From assembly GCA_009782785.1 (NCBI GenBank), contig WRIJ01000008.1, forward strand, positions 46,572-110,571: a DNA stretch of 64,000 nt, written 5' to 3'. The position numbers and the translations under genes are program-made. Positions 25,769 through 34,510 of the stretch are shown in pieces. Below the pieces are notes generated by a model. That model made no database searches and was not told where the DNA came from. It worked only from the letters and a program-made list of their open reading frames with translations. Origin of the DNA: Propionibacteriaceae bacterium (GTDB lineage Bacteria; Actinomycetota; Actinomycetes; Propionibacteriales; Propionibacteriaceae). The stretch's first letter is position 1; each line of letters begins with the position of its first letter.

Positions 25769-27364
25769 ATGAAGCGAATACTCCCCATACTCACCGTTCT
25801 TGGACTCGTTGTTGCAACTGGTCTGAGTGCATGTGGACAACCAGATAAAGACGAAACAACGACACCTTCAGGAACTTATGTGACCGATGGCAATTTCGTC
25901 ATGACCCAGGTCAGCGATCCTGGAGCCCTTGATCCTCAACTCTCCATTGTCGCTGGCGTCTTTGAGATGACCGGTTACGCCTACGATTCGATTGTTGGAC
26001 TCAGCCCTGAAGGCGAGATCCTTCCCCAGTTAGCTGCATCATGGACACAAGACGGTCTCAAAGCTACCTTCGACATTAAAGATGGCATTACCTGCTCAGA
26101 TGGTTCAACAATGAGCGCCCAGACCATTGCTGACAACATCAATTGGCTGCAAGACCCGGGCAATGCCTCTCCGTACCTAGGAACCTTCCTCCCAGTTGGG
26201 ATCACGGCAAGCGTCCAAGGCAGTACTCTTACCTTTGACATGCTGGCACCGGCACCCTTCCTGCTGTCTTCCCTTGCTAACGTGCCCATTGTGTGTGACG
26301 CTGGGCTCAACAATCGTGAGCAAATGCTCACTGGCACCTCAGGTTCTGGCCCCTATGAATTGAGTGAAGCCGTCGCTAACGATCACTATGTTTACACCCG
26401 CCGCGACGGATACACCTGGGGCCCAGGTGGCGCAACAACAGCCACTGAAGGTTTACCCAAGACCATTACTGTCAAGATCGTCCCCAACGAATCCACGGCA
26501 GTCAATCTGATACTGAGCAAGGATGTTAACCTTGTCACGACAGTCGGAGCTGACGCAGACAGAGCTGAAGACGCAGGCCTTCCCTCTGTGACGGTCCCAG
26601 CCAATCTAGGGTTTACGTGGTACAACCAAGCCCAAGGCCATCCCACATCCGACCCGGCTATTCGCAAGGCCCTCACCCAAGCCGTGAACCTTGACGACCT
26701 GGCAACTGTTATCACCAGCAACAAGGGCGGACGATCCACTGCACTCGCAGTTGTCCCGCCTGCCTCATGCTCCTATGACTCTATTACTGGAAAGCTCCCC
26801 ACCTTTGATGTGGCAGCCGCTCAGGCAACCATGAAAGACGCCGGATACACCCTCGACACTCAAGGTATGTTTGCCAAAGATGGTGAAGTAGTCAAGATTG
26901 CCTTCCTCTATGACTCGGTGCTCGGTGATGCTGGTCAAGCAGCCGCTGAATTAGCTATCTCCCAGTGGAAAGCCGCTGGATTCTCCATTGAACCGCAAAG
27001 TGTGGATACTGCCCGCCTTGAGGAAGTTCTCTTTGGCACGGGAGCCTGGGACATTGTCTGGGAACCCATCAGTGTTAATAGCCCCGATCAAATGGTTGCC
27101 TTCTTGTCTGGGCCCTCCCCTGCTGAAGGTGGAGGCAATCTCGGCTCTATTGCCAATGCTGCCTACAACGCAGGTGTAGAAGAAGCCATGGGTCAGACAG
27201 GTGCTGAGGCTTGTTCAGCTTTCCAAAAAGCAGAATCAGCCTTGTTTGAGAGTACGGATCTCGTGGTCTGGGCGGTCCAGAACAACAAGATCTACTATTC
27301 AAATTCTGAATATGCCTACAACGGGCGCACCCAGGTCACCAGTTTGCGTCTCCTAGCGCAGTAA
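25769..27364 (+). CDS. Peptide ABC transporter substrate-binding lipoprotein (SBP family 5)
   Basis: This is the extracellular peptide-binding lipoprotein of an Opp/Dpp-type importer, 531 residues. The lipobox is LSAC after MKRILPILTVLGLVVATG. Family 5 features include DPGALDPQLSIVAG, YDSIVGLSPEGEILPQLAASWTQDGLKATFDIKDGITCSDGSTMSAQTIADNI and the late segment DPAIRKALTQAVNLDDLATVI. The ligand cannot be read from sequence; context suggests D-amino-acid-containing or murein-derived peptides. No Shine-Dalgarno sequence precedes the ATG, but TAGTGT lies 6 nt before it, so the operon mRNA may be leaderless. Four genes follow with almost no spacing. Confidence 0.9.
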   Translation: MKRILPILTVLGLVVATGLSACGQPDKDETTTPSGTYVTDGNFVMTQVSDPGALDPQLSIVAGVFEMTGYAYDSIVGLSPEGEILPQLAASWTQDGLKATFDIKDGITCSDGSTMSAQTIADNINWLQDPGNASPYLGTFLPVGITASVQGSTLTFDMLAPAPFLLSSLANVPIVCDAGLNNREQMLTGTSGSGPYELSEAVANDHYVYTRRDGYTWGPGGATTATEGLPKTITVKIVPNESTAVNLILSKDVNLVTTVGADADRAEDAGLPSVTVPANLGFTWYNQAQGHPTSDPAIRKALTQAVNLDDLATVITSNKGGRSTALAVVPPASCSYDSITGKLPTFDVAAAQATMKDAGYTLDTQGMFAKDGEVVKIAFLYDSVLGDAGQAAAELAISQWKAAGFSIEPQSVDTARLEEVLFGTGAWDIVWEPISVNSPDQMVAFLSGPSPAEGGGNLGSIANAAYNAGVEEAMGQTGAEACSAFQKAESALFESTDLVVWAVQNNKIYYSNSEYAYNGRTQVTSLRLLAQ

Positions 27365-27368
27365 CCTC

Positions 27369-28370
27369 GTGACCACAGTGGCGCCACCAGTCGAAGGGCC
27401 TGGGCGCATTCGCGAGATTATCCAGAATCACTGGGTGAAATTCGTGATACGCCGAACAGGCCGATTGGTGGTGTCACTGTGGGTGGTGGTGACAGCGTCA
27501 TTCGCCATGATCCACCTCATTCCTGGTGACCCAGTTCGGGCATCCATGGGAATGACTGCGTCCGTGGAGGTTGTAGAAGCCAAACGAGAACTACTCGGAC
27601 TCAATCGGCCCCTGATGGAACAATACTGGAGTTTCCTCACCGGATTATTCAGCGGTGATCTAGGGACCTCCATCTTCACTGGTTTACCAGTAGGGCACAC
27701 CATCTCCCAGCAATTGCCTGCAACCTTAACACTCGCTATCCCAGCGTTCATTTTAGCTTTAGGTGTGGCCATTCCCTTAGGGTTATGGATGGCTGTGATC
27801 ACTCGCGGCGGGCGAGCACGGCGCACAGAACTGACCTTTGTGGGTACGACTGTCACCTTGGGTACTATCCCCGATTTCCTCTACAGCTGTATCTTCATCT
27901 CGATCTTCGGGCTCACCTTGCACTGGTTGCCGACTGCCTACATGGGAGGATTTTCTTCCTATATTCTTCCGGTCATCTCTCTCGGGATCGGGGCATGTGC
28001 TGTACTGACCCGCATCGTACGAGTGGAGGTGCTCGCCGTACTCTCCACTGACTATGTTCGTACAGCACGGGCAAAACGCCTCCCACCGTGGAGGATCTAT
28101 CTCGTCCACGCTCTTCCCAATGCTGTGACAGCAACACTCACCTTGTCAGGAATGCTTCTCGCAACCATGTGTGTGTCGACGGTTTTTGTTGAAAATGTCT
28201 TCGCCATCCCTGGACTGGGGCAAACCATTGTCACCGCTATTACGTCCAAGGATTATCCTCTAGCCCAAGGAATCATCTTGGTCTATGGCTTCGGAGTCAT
28301 CATCATTACCACTGTGGTGGATGTGATTCTTGCCATCCTTGACCCCCGATCAACTATCAGCCAGGGATAG
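27369..28370 (+). CDS. Peptide ABC transporter permease (DppB/OppB-like)
   Basis: This is the first permease subunit of the peptide importer. Six transmembrane segments are apparent across 333 residues. Family marks are the entry block HLIPGDPVRASMG and the coupling helix region IVRVEVLAVLSTDYVRTARAKRLPPWRIYLVHALPNAVTATLTLSG, matching the EAA loop of type I importers, followed by VFVENVFAIPGLGQTIVTAITSKDYPLAQG. It starts with GTG, 4 bp after the binding-protein stop, and ends 2 bp before the next gene. It should pair with the permease half of the following fused protein. Confidence 0.92.
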   Translation: MTTVAPPVEGPGRIREIIQNHWVKFVIRRTGRLVVSLWVVVTASFAMIHLIPGDPVRASMGMTASVEVVEAKRELLGLNRPLMEQYWSFLTGLFSGDLGTSIFTGLPVGHTISQQLPATLTLAIPAFILALGVAIPLGLWMAVITRGGRARRTELTFVGTTVTLGTIPDFLYSCIFISIFGLTLHWLPTAYMGGFSSYILPVISLGIGACAVLTRIVRVEVLAVLSTDYVRTARAKRLPPWRIYLVHALPNAVTATLTLSGMLLATMCVSTVFVENVFAIPGLGQTIVTAITSKDYPLAQGIILVYGFGVIIITTVVDVILAILDPRSTISQG

Positions 28371-28372
28371 CC

Positions 28373-30286
28373 ATGAAGTCTCGGAGCCCGATCCTTTCTG
28401 CATTGATGACACCGCTGGGAGCCACAGGTGCAGCCTTGATCACGCTCGTCACTTTTTTGGCGATCTTCGCTCCCCTGATCTGGGGTACCCAAGCCAGCGA
28501 GATCGACATTCCCAATATGCTTGCTGCACCTTCAGCTGAGCATTGGGCAGGAACCGATCACCTGGGGCGTGATGTTTTAGCTCGAGTTCTGGTAGCCACA
28601 CGGTTGACGATTCTGCTCACCTTGGAAGCAACTGCCATGGGAGTCGTCATTGGCTTCTTCTTAGGCGCATTGCCCTACCTTCTCGGTGAGCGATGGGGGA
28701 AAGTTGTCATCTGGCTCATCGGCATCTTGGTTGCATTTCCGGGGCTGCTGTTGGCATTATTCTTTGCTGTCCTCTTCGGTTCGGGCGCATCCTGGGCAGC
28801 GCTGGCCTTAGGCCTCGCTTCTGCACCGGCTTTCGCTCGCCTCTGCCAAACCTTGATCGCCGGGATCATGAAGAGAGACTATATTGCTGCTGCACATATT
28901 TCTGGCATGGGCCGAGTCCGTATCCTACTTCGCCACATCCTGCCCAACATTGGTGAGCCTCTAGCAGTCAATGCCACTATTGGCGCTGGAAGTGTCTTGC
29001 TCTCTTTTGCCGGATTGAGTTTCCTCGGCCTTGGTGTTCAAGCCCCCCAGTACGATTGGGGTCGGCTCATGAACGAATGTTTTCAAGCATTCTTCACTCA
29101 TCCGATCAAGTTACTGGCTCCCGGTATTGCCGTGATCCTGGCTGGACTTGCCTTCAATCTGAGCGGAGAATCGATTGCGCGAAGCCTGTCTGTGACCTCC
29201 CTCGGGGCACTGACCACCCGGGCACACAAACGTTCCATGGCCACCATGACTTCCCTACCTGAGTCCCCAACAACCGTAGAGGATGATTTTCCGCTGCTGT
29301 CAGTGTTGTCGCTTCGAGATTTGACGGTGAGCTTTCCCACAACGAAAGGTTTTGTTTCTCCAGTACGAGGGGTATCCTTCGATATTGCCCCAGGGGAATC
29401 AGTGGGACTTGTGGGGGAATCTGGGTGCGGTAAATCTTTGACAGCTATGGCCATCAGCCAACTGATTGAATACCCCGGAGTCGTTCAAGCTCACTGGCTG
29501 ACATTCGCCGGCACTGACCTCCTCGATGGCCACGACCATCGTGAGCTTTTAGGTACCTCACTAGCGATGGTCTTCCAAGACCCCATGACCTGTCTCAATC
29601 CGACCCACAAAGTCGGTGGGCAACTCGCTGAATTGGGTGTCGCCCATGGTCACCTCACCAGAAAACAAGCCCTGGATCGAGCTGTCGACAGACTCGCTAG
29701 GGTCAAAATCGACGATCCTGGGCGCCGAGCACGACAATACCCCCACGAGTTCTCTGGTGGGATGCGTCAACGGGCCATGATCGGTTTGGGTACGATGCTC
29801 GAACCATCCCTCATCATCGCCGACGAACCAACAACTGCCCTGGATGTCACTGTCCAAGAACAGGTACTGAACCTGCTCCAAGCCATGAGGGAATCCCACC
29901 AAGCGAGCCTGATGCTCATCAGCCACGATGTTTCTGTGGTCCGTGAAGTGTGCGACAGAATCTTGATCATGTACGCAGGGCGTATCGTGGAGGATCTCCC
30001 AGCAGGCAGCCTCAACCAGGGTCTCCACCCGTACACGCGAATGCTTGTTGAAGCCGTACCCACCATGTCCACGGATCTGGTCACTCCCCTGGCGACTATC
30101 CCTGGGCGCCCACCTGACCCCGGAGATTGTCTAGGGTGCCCCTTCGCTCCGCGATGTCCCATAGCTGACGAGATCTGCTTCACGACTGACCCTGTCTTGA
30201 CCAGCCAAGGTAGCTCTAGTGTGGCCTGTTGGCATCACGACCAAGAGTTGCCCCACACCCGAGTCCTGGAGGCCACCCATGGGTAA
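28373..30286 (+). CDS. Fused peptide ABC transporter permease (DppC-like) and ATPase (DppD-like)
   Basis: The 637-residue protein joins two subunits usually made separately. Residues 1 to about 285 are an OppC/DppC permease (HWAGTDHLGRDVLARVLVATRLTI; EAA loop YIAAAHISGMGRVRILLRHILPN; LSFLGLGVQAPQYDWGRL). A linker of about 25 residues follows, then an ATPase with GESGCGKS (Walker A), the FQDPMTCLNPT Q-loop, SGGMRQRAMIGLG and IIADEPTTALDVTVQ. The C-terminal oligopeptide-transporter extension has a CPFAPRCP cluster with Cys residues, typical of Dpp/Opp ATPases. Permease-ATPase fusions of this kind are known in actinobacteria. The stop overlaps the next start by 8 nt. Confidence 0.92.
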   Translation: MKSRSPILSALMTPLGATGAALITLVTFLAIFAPLIWGTQASEIDIPNMLAAPSAEHWAGTDHLGRDVLARVLVATRLTILLTLEATAMGVVIGFFLGALPYLLGERWGKVVIWLIGILVAFPGLLLALFFAVLFGSGASWAALALGLASAPAFARLCQTLIAGIMKRDYIAAAHISGMGRVRILLRHILPNIGEPLAVNATIGAGSVLLSFAGLSFLGLGVQAPQYDWGRLMNECFQAFFTHPIKLLAPGIAVILAGLAFNLSGESIARSLSVTSLGALTTRAHKRSMATMTSLPESPTTVEDDFPLLSVLSLRDLTVSFPTTKGFVSPVRGVSFDIAPGESVGLVGESGCGKSLTAMAISQLIEYPGVVQAHWLTFAGTDLLDGHDHRELLGTSLAMVFQDPMTCLNPTHKVGGQLAELGVAHGHLTRKQALDRAVDRLARVKIDDPGRRARQYPHEFSGGMRQRAMIGLGTMLEPSLIIADEPTTALDVTVQEQVLNLLQAMRESHQASLMLISHDVSVVREVCDRILIMYAGRIVEDLPAGSLNQGLHPYTRMLVEAVPTMSTDLVTPLATIPGRPPDPGDCLGCPFAPRCPIADEICFTTDPVLTSQGSSSVACWHHDQELPHTRVLEATHG

Positions 30287-32414
30287 CCTTCACTTCCGCG
30301 ATGTATCGGTACGCTTTGGTACGGGAAAGAAATCCATGGTGGCTGTCGATCATGTGAACCTCCATGTCCGGCACAACCAGATCATGGGTATTGTTGGCGA
30401 ATCAGGATCAGGCAAGTCAACCCTGGCCAGGACAGCAGTTGGACTGGTTCCACTCCACAGGGGAACCATCACTCTAGGCAGCCAGCCAGTTCCGCTAACA
30501 GGACCACGACGCCCGATCCAGATGGTGTTCCAAGACCATACAGCATCGCTCAACCCACGCATGAAAGTGGGAACAGCTATCTCGGAGATGCTCAGATACC
30601 TGGTCCCGAGAGCTCAACGCGCAGCGGAAGTCAACCGACTGCTGGAACTGGTTCACCTCGACAGCTCCTATGCTTTGGCCTACCCTGGCCAGCTTTCTGG
30701 TGGGCAACGTCAACGCGTCGGGTTGGCTCGCGCCCTTGCCCCGCGCCCAGAAGTCATCATCGCCGATGAAATCACCTCCAACTTGGATGTTTCTATCCAA
30801 GGCGCCATCCTCAACCTTGTGAAGGATCTGGTCAAAGAACTCGACTTAACCATGGTCTTCATCTCGCATAATTTGGCGGTCGTACGGTACATGGCCGATG
30901 ATGTCGCCGTCATGAAGTCTGGACGAATAGTCGAACAGGGTTCAACCTCAGACGTACTCACACATCCTCAACATCCCTATACTCAACAATTACTGGCAGC
31001 CGTCCCTGGTGATGGTGGAAAGAAGGAAATCATGAAGAAAATCGATGCAAGCCATTGGCAATCTCGACTCGACACTCTAGCGAAAGAAGCTGGGGTTGTT
31101 GGAGCCGTTCTTGGGATACTGCGAGTCGGTGACAACAGCGACGATGAAATGGTACGAGTAGCCACAGGTTTACTCAATGTGAACACCGGTCGCGACACCA
31201 CTGTTGATTCGCTCTTCCAAATTGGTTCCATCACTAAGACCTGGACCGCAACAGTCATCATGCAACTCATCGATGAGGGGCTGATTTCTCTCGATCAACT
31301 CGTGAAAGACATTCTCCCAGGTTTCACACTCATCTCCCCCGAACTGACTAACCAACTCACGGTGCGCCACCTTCTCAATCACACTGGTGGTCTTGATGGG
31401 GATGTCTTTGTTGACACCGGTCGTGGGGATGACAATCTCGAGAAATATATGGGAGTCCTGGAGAGTGCTGTTCAGATCCATCCCTTGGGAGCGACCTGGT
31501 CGTACTGCAATTCAGGGTATTCCATTTTGGGCCGGATCATTGAGGTAGTGACAGAAAAAGTGTGGGACGAGGCCATGAAGGAGCGCCTGTTCGTACCACT
31601 CGAACTCACCCACACTAATACTCTCCCTGAAGAAGCTCTCCTCTTCGACACGGCAGTTGGGCATGTGGTGGGGTTGCCTGAACCCCAGGTCACTCCTGCA
31701 TGGATCCTGCAACGTAATGCTGGTCCTGCCGGACTCATCAACGCCAGTATCGCTGATCTGCTCACCTTTGGGCGTCTCCACACCTGTGGAGGTGTCGCAA
31801 AAAATGGTACGCGCGTACTGAGTGAAGAATCCGCAGCAGCTATGGTTGAATTCTCTGCAGACGTACCAGAAAAATACCTTCTCGGTGATTCCTGGGGGCT
31901 TGGTTTCGAACGATTCCGCTGGGATGATTCCTGGGTCTTTGGCCATGATGGGAACACTCTTGGTCAAGCGGCTTTCCTCCGCTTTAGCCCCTGGCACAAT
32001 CTAGTAGTGGGGCTTGTGACCAATGACTCGTCTGCCCATGATCTCTACCAGCGGCTCTTCGCTGAGATCTTTGAGGAACTTTGTGGGGTCACGATTCAGT
32101 CCACCCTTGAACTTCCTGATACCCCTGCTGACCTGGATCTCTCCGAGTGGGTGGGTGTCTATGAGCGTGCCAGTGCACGGATCGAAATCTCCATGGAAGA
32201 TGATCAACCAACATTCTGTGCGACCCAGAAAGGGGAATTGGCTGAGTTGGAAGACAACCCAGTCATCAAGCACACCATGATCCCCATACGTGAAGGCCTC
32301 TATGGTTTCTATTTCGATGACTTGAAAACCAATGTTCCAGTGTGGTTCTATTCCCTCCCCACTGGTGAACGCTATATCCACTTCGGCGCACGAGCAACAA
32401 AGAAGATTTCCTGA
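30279..32414 (+). CDS. Fused peptide ABC transporter ATPase (DppF-like) and beta-lactamase-family serine hydrolase
   Basis: This is an unusual 711-residue fusion. Residues 1 to about 245 are an Opp/Dpp ATPase: Walker A GESGSGKST (40-48), FQDHTASLNPR, LSGGQRQRVGLARAL, Walker B IIADEITSNLD and HNLAVVRYMADD, ending at HPYTQQLLAAVPG. From about residue 252 a penicillin-binding-protein/S12-like hydrolase begins. It has nucleophile motif S317-I-T-K (FQIGSITKTWTATVIMQL), second motif YCN (Y-x-N) and third motif HDG (FGHDGNTLGQAAF), then a beta-rich C-terminal domain of about 100 residues. It has no signal peptide, so the hydrolase should sit in the cytoplasm at the importer. The start is ATG 30279, with GGAGG upstream. 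An internal ATG (31032) with its own ribosome site could yield free hydrolase. Confidence 0.88.
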   Translation: MGNLHFRDVSVRFGTGKKSMVAVDHVNLHVRHNQIMGIVGESGSGKSTLARTAVGLVPLHRGTITLGSQPVPLTGPRRPIQMVFQDHTASLNPRMKVGTAISEMLRYLVPRAQRAAEVNRLLELVHLDSSYALAYPGQLSGGQRQRVGLARALAPRPEVIIADEITSNLDVSIQGAILNLVKDLVKELDLTMVFISHNLAVVRYMADDVAVMKSGRIVEQGSTSDVLTHPQHPYTQQLLAAVPGDGGKKEIMKKIDASHWQSRLDTLAKEAGVVGAVLGILRVGDNSDDEMVRVATGLLNVNTGRDTTVDSLFQIGSITKTWTATVIMQLIDEGLISLDQLVKDILPGFTLISPELTNQLTVRHLLNHTGGLDGDVFVDTGRGDDNLEKYMGVLESAVQIHPLGATWSYCNSGYSILGRIIEVVTEKVWDEAMKERLFVPLELTHTNTLPEEALLFDTAVGHVVGLPEPQVTPAWILQRNAGPAGLINASIADLLTFGRLHTCGGVAKNGTRVLSEESAAAMVEFSADVPEKYLLGDSWGLGFERFRWDDSWVFGHDGNTLGQAAFLRFSPWHNLVVGLVTNDSSAHDLYQRLFAEIFEELCGVTIQSTLELPDTPADLDLSEWVGVYERASARIEISMEDDQPTFCATQKGELAELEDNPVIKHTMIPIREGLYGFYFDDLKTNVPVWFYSLPTGERYIHFGARATKKIS
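31021..31034 (+). promoter_or_regulatory. Internal ribosome-binding site at the ATPase-hydrolase junction
   Basis: AGAAGGA (31021-31027) lies 4 nt before ATG 31032, in frame with the fused gene, and encodes MKKIDASHW exactly where the hydrolase domain begins. The ATPase family normally ends close to here. The site may be a relic of two former genes or may still direct synthesis of a separate 460-residue hydrolase. Confidence 0.5.
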
Positions 32415-33481
32415 TGAAGATTTCAGCCATCACCGCCCAAGCGGTGTCCGTACCACTAGTGGAACCTTTCACCATCTCTTTGACGACCATTGACTCAGCT
32501 GACACAGTGATTGTCCGTATAGAAACCGACACTGGACTAGTGGGTCATGGTGAAGGGGCCGGTATTGGTGTCGTCACCGGCGAAACAACTGCCAGCGTCC
32601 TTGAAGCAATAGAGTTATTCACTCCAGCACTCATCGGTCAAAGCCCTTACGCCATCGGGCATCTTCACCGTGAAATGGATCGTATCCTTGTGGGTCATGG
32701 CGCCGCTAAAGCAGCCCTCGACATTGCTCTGTACGACATCATGGCCCAGGGAGCTGGATGCCCGCTCTACCAATTCTTGGGTGGGGTTTCCTCAACAATT
32801 GAAACAGATCAAACCATTGGCTTAGCTGACCCGGGGTACATGGCTGACAAGGCTCGTACGTACGCGGGGCAGGGGTACAAGCAACTGAAGATCAAAGCCG
32901 GAAGTAATGATGACCAAGATAGGCAAGCGATCGAACTCATCCACGCTGCTGCTCCTGGAATCAGTTTAAAGGTGGATGCCAATCAGGGATGGAATGTCCC
33001 GCAAGCTTTGAAGATGCTCTCCTTCTATGAGAAGTACGATGTCTGCGCTGTTGAACAACCTCTCCCCCATTGGGATCTCCAAGGAGCTGCCTATCTGAGG
33101 GCGCGCTCACCCATAGCTATCATGGCCGATGAGAGTTGCTTCACCCCTCATGATGCCTCAGCGATTGTGACAGCACAGGCGGCGGACATCATTAATATCA
33201 AGCTCATGAAATGTGGAGGGATCTATCCTGCCCTCCACATCAACGCCATAGCTCGGGGCGCAGGTGTGCCGACCATGGTGGGTTGCATGTTGGAAAGTCG
33301 ACTAGGTATTGCAGCAGGGGCCCACTTCGTGGCATCAGATCCCAATATCATCTATGCGGATCTTGATAGTTTCCGAGACTTCAACGACAGTTCTTTCGTG
33401 ACCAGTGCTTTCGATGTCGAGGTTCCTCACATCCATCTGAGCGATCGCCCCGGTCTGGGAGTCGATGTCGTTGCTCTGTAA
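32414..33481 (+). CDS. Dipeptide epimerase (enolase superfamily, L-Ala-D/L-Glu epimerase type)
   Basis: This 355-residue enzyme of the muconate-lactonising subgroup should invert a stereocentre in a dipeptide, typically L-Ala-D-Glu from murein. Catalytic Lys pair: KIKAG and NIKLMKCGG. Metal ligands: Asp in VDANQGW, Glu in VEQPLP, Asp in MADES. The C-terminal GCMLESRLG and the DxD motif in YADLDSF, which holds the dipeptide alpha-amino group in characterised epimerases, support a dipeptide rather than a single-acid substrate. Its ATG overlaps the preceding stop by one base (TGATG). Placed last in the importer operon, it parallels B. subtilis dpp-ykf, where an epimerase follows a peptide transporter. 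Confidence 0.88.
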   Translation: MKISAITAQAVSVPLVEPFTISLTTIDSADTVIVRIETDTGLVGHGEGAGIGVVTGETTASVLEAIELFTPALIGQSPYAIGHLHREMDRILVGHGAAKAALDIALYDIMAQGAGCPLYQFLGGVSSTIETDQTIGLADPGYMADKARTYAGQGYKQLKIKAGSNDDQDRQAIELIHAAAPGISLKVDANQGWNVPQALKMLSFYEKYDVCAVEQPLPHWDLQGAAYLRARSPIAIMADESCFTPHDASAIVTAQAADIINIKLMKCGGIYPALHINAIARGAGVPTMVGCMLESRLGIAAGAHFVASDPNIIYADLDSFRDFNDSSFVTSAFDVEVPHIHLSDRPGLGVDVVAL

Positions 33482-33483
33482 GG

Positions 33484-33518
33484 ATGTCCACAGGAGGCAA
33501 TAGTTATCCACACATGTG
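33484..33518. promoter_or_regulatory. Cluster of DnaA-box-like sequences before the M23 gene
   Basis: TTATCCACA (33504-33512) is an exact consensus DnaA box. ATGTCCACA (33484-33492) has one mismatch, and the dyad CCACA-CA-TGTGG (33508-33519) extends the first box. An exact box is expected about once in 130 kb per two strands by chance, so the isolated match is weak evidence; the clustering makes it worth noting. Confidence 0.25.
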
Positions 33519-33562
33519 GGATGCCCCAGCATTTTCTGTTCAGTGGGGGCCATTGTCTGGTT

Positions 33563-34510
33563 ATGAGACTCTTTCGCTTCGGTTGTGCTGTGGTAGCCAC
33601 TGTGATGGTTGTCACCTTAGAGGTGTCGTGGTGTCCACCAGCTGGTGCCACAGATTTCACGGCCACTGCCCCAACCTTGGGTGATGTGGTTCGCGGGTTT
33701 GATCATCTTGAACACAATTGGGATTCTGGACACCGGGGTGTGGATATAGCCACGACCGAAGGCAGCGATGTGGTTGCTGCAATGGATGGCGTGGTCTCCT
33801 TCGCAGGAATGGTGGCTGGGCGTCCCGTACTCAGTATCCGTCATGGAGATCTCACCACCACGTACGAACCGGTCCGAGCAGTGGTGCGACCAGGAACCCA
33901 GGTCGTCAGAGGCGAGAAAGTCGGTGAGGTGATTCTTGGGCACCCTTGCCCTGGCGATGTCTGTCTGCATTGGGGTGTCAAACAAGGTGAGAACTACCTG
34001 GACCCGCTGAGCTTTCTTCAAGGTGGGGACATTCATTTAATCACCAAGGAGGCTTTTGAGGAGGTTCGTGAGCACGCGAAAGAACTCGTGGATGTCGATG
34101 GACGCCTCTCCGAGATGGGGTTAGCTGCTCCAAGTAGTGGAGTGGTGACCTCTGCGTACGGCATGAGGCGCCACCCCATCGAAGGAGTGTGGAGATTCCA
34201 TGACGGTGTGGACATTGCTAGCTCTTGCGGCACACCCTTGAGAGCGGCCGCTTCGGGAAAGGTCGTGGAGTCTTACTACCATTCTGGGTACGGAAATCGG
34301 TTAATCATTGATCATGGGGACGTTCAAGGCCAGCGAGTAAAAACTGGGTACAACCATGCTCAAGGATATGGGGTACGAGTCGGAGACCATGTCACCCAAG
34401 GCCAGGTGGTGGGCCTCATGGGAACCACCGGGTCATCAACCGGATGCCACTTGCACTATCAAGTGTGGGTGGGTGGTTCCCTCATTAATCCTGCGTCGAG
34501 CCTGCCCTAG
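33563..34510 (+). CDS. Secreted protein with two LytM/M23 metallopeptidase domains
   Basis: This 315-residue protein begins with a signal peptide (MRLFRFGCAVVATVMVVTLEVSW, cleavage near PPAGA). Domain 1 (about 40-152) keeps zinc ligands H57-x3-D61 and H136. It has Cys134 instead of the first His of HxH and YEP instead of YxH, so it is probably inactive. Domain 2 (about 190-312) is complete: H213-x3-D217, H265 and H296-L-H298. It probably cuts peptidoglycan cross-bridges, with domain 1 as a binding or regulatory copy. The start ATG 33563 is chosen for the signal peptide. The last 26 bp overlap the convergent def gene. Proximity to xerC is common in actinobacteria. Confidence 0.88.
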   Translation: MRLFRFGCAVVATVMVVTLEVSWCPPAGATDFTATAPTLGDVVRGFDHLEHNWDSGHRGVDIATTEGSDVVAAMDGVVSFAGMVAGRPVLSIRHGDLTTTYEPVRAVVRPGTQVVRGEKVGEVILGHPCPGDVCLHWGVKQGENYLDPLSFLQGGDIHLITKEAFEEVREHAKELVDVDGRLSEMGLAAPSSGVVTSAYGMRRHPIEGVWRFHDGVDIASSCGTPLRAAASGKVVESYYHSGYGNRLIIDHGDVQGQRVKTGYNHAQGYGVRVGDHVTQGQVVGLMGTTGSSTGCHLHYQVWVGGSLINPASSLP

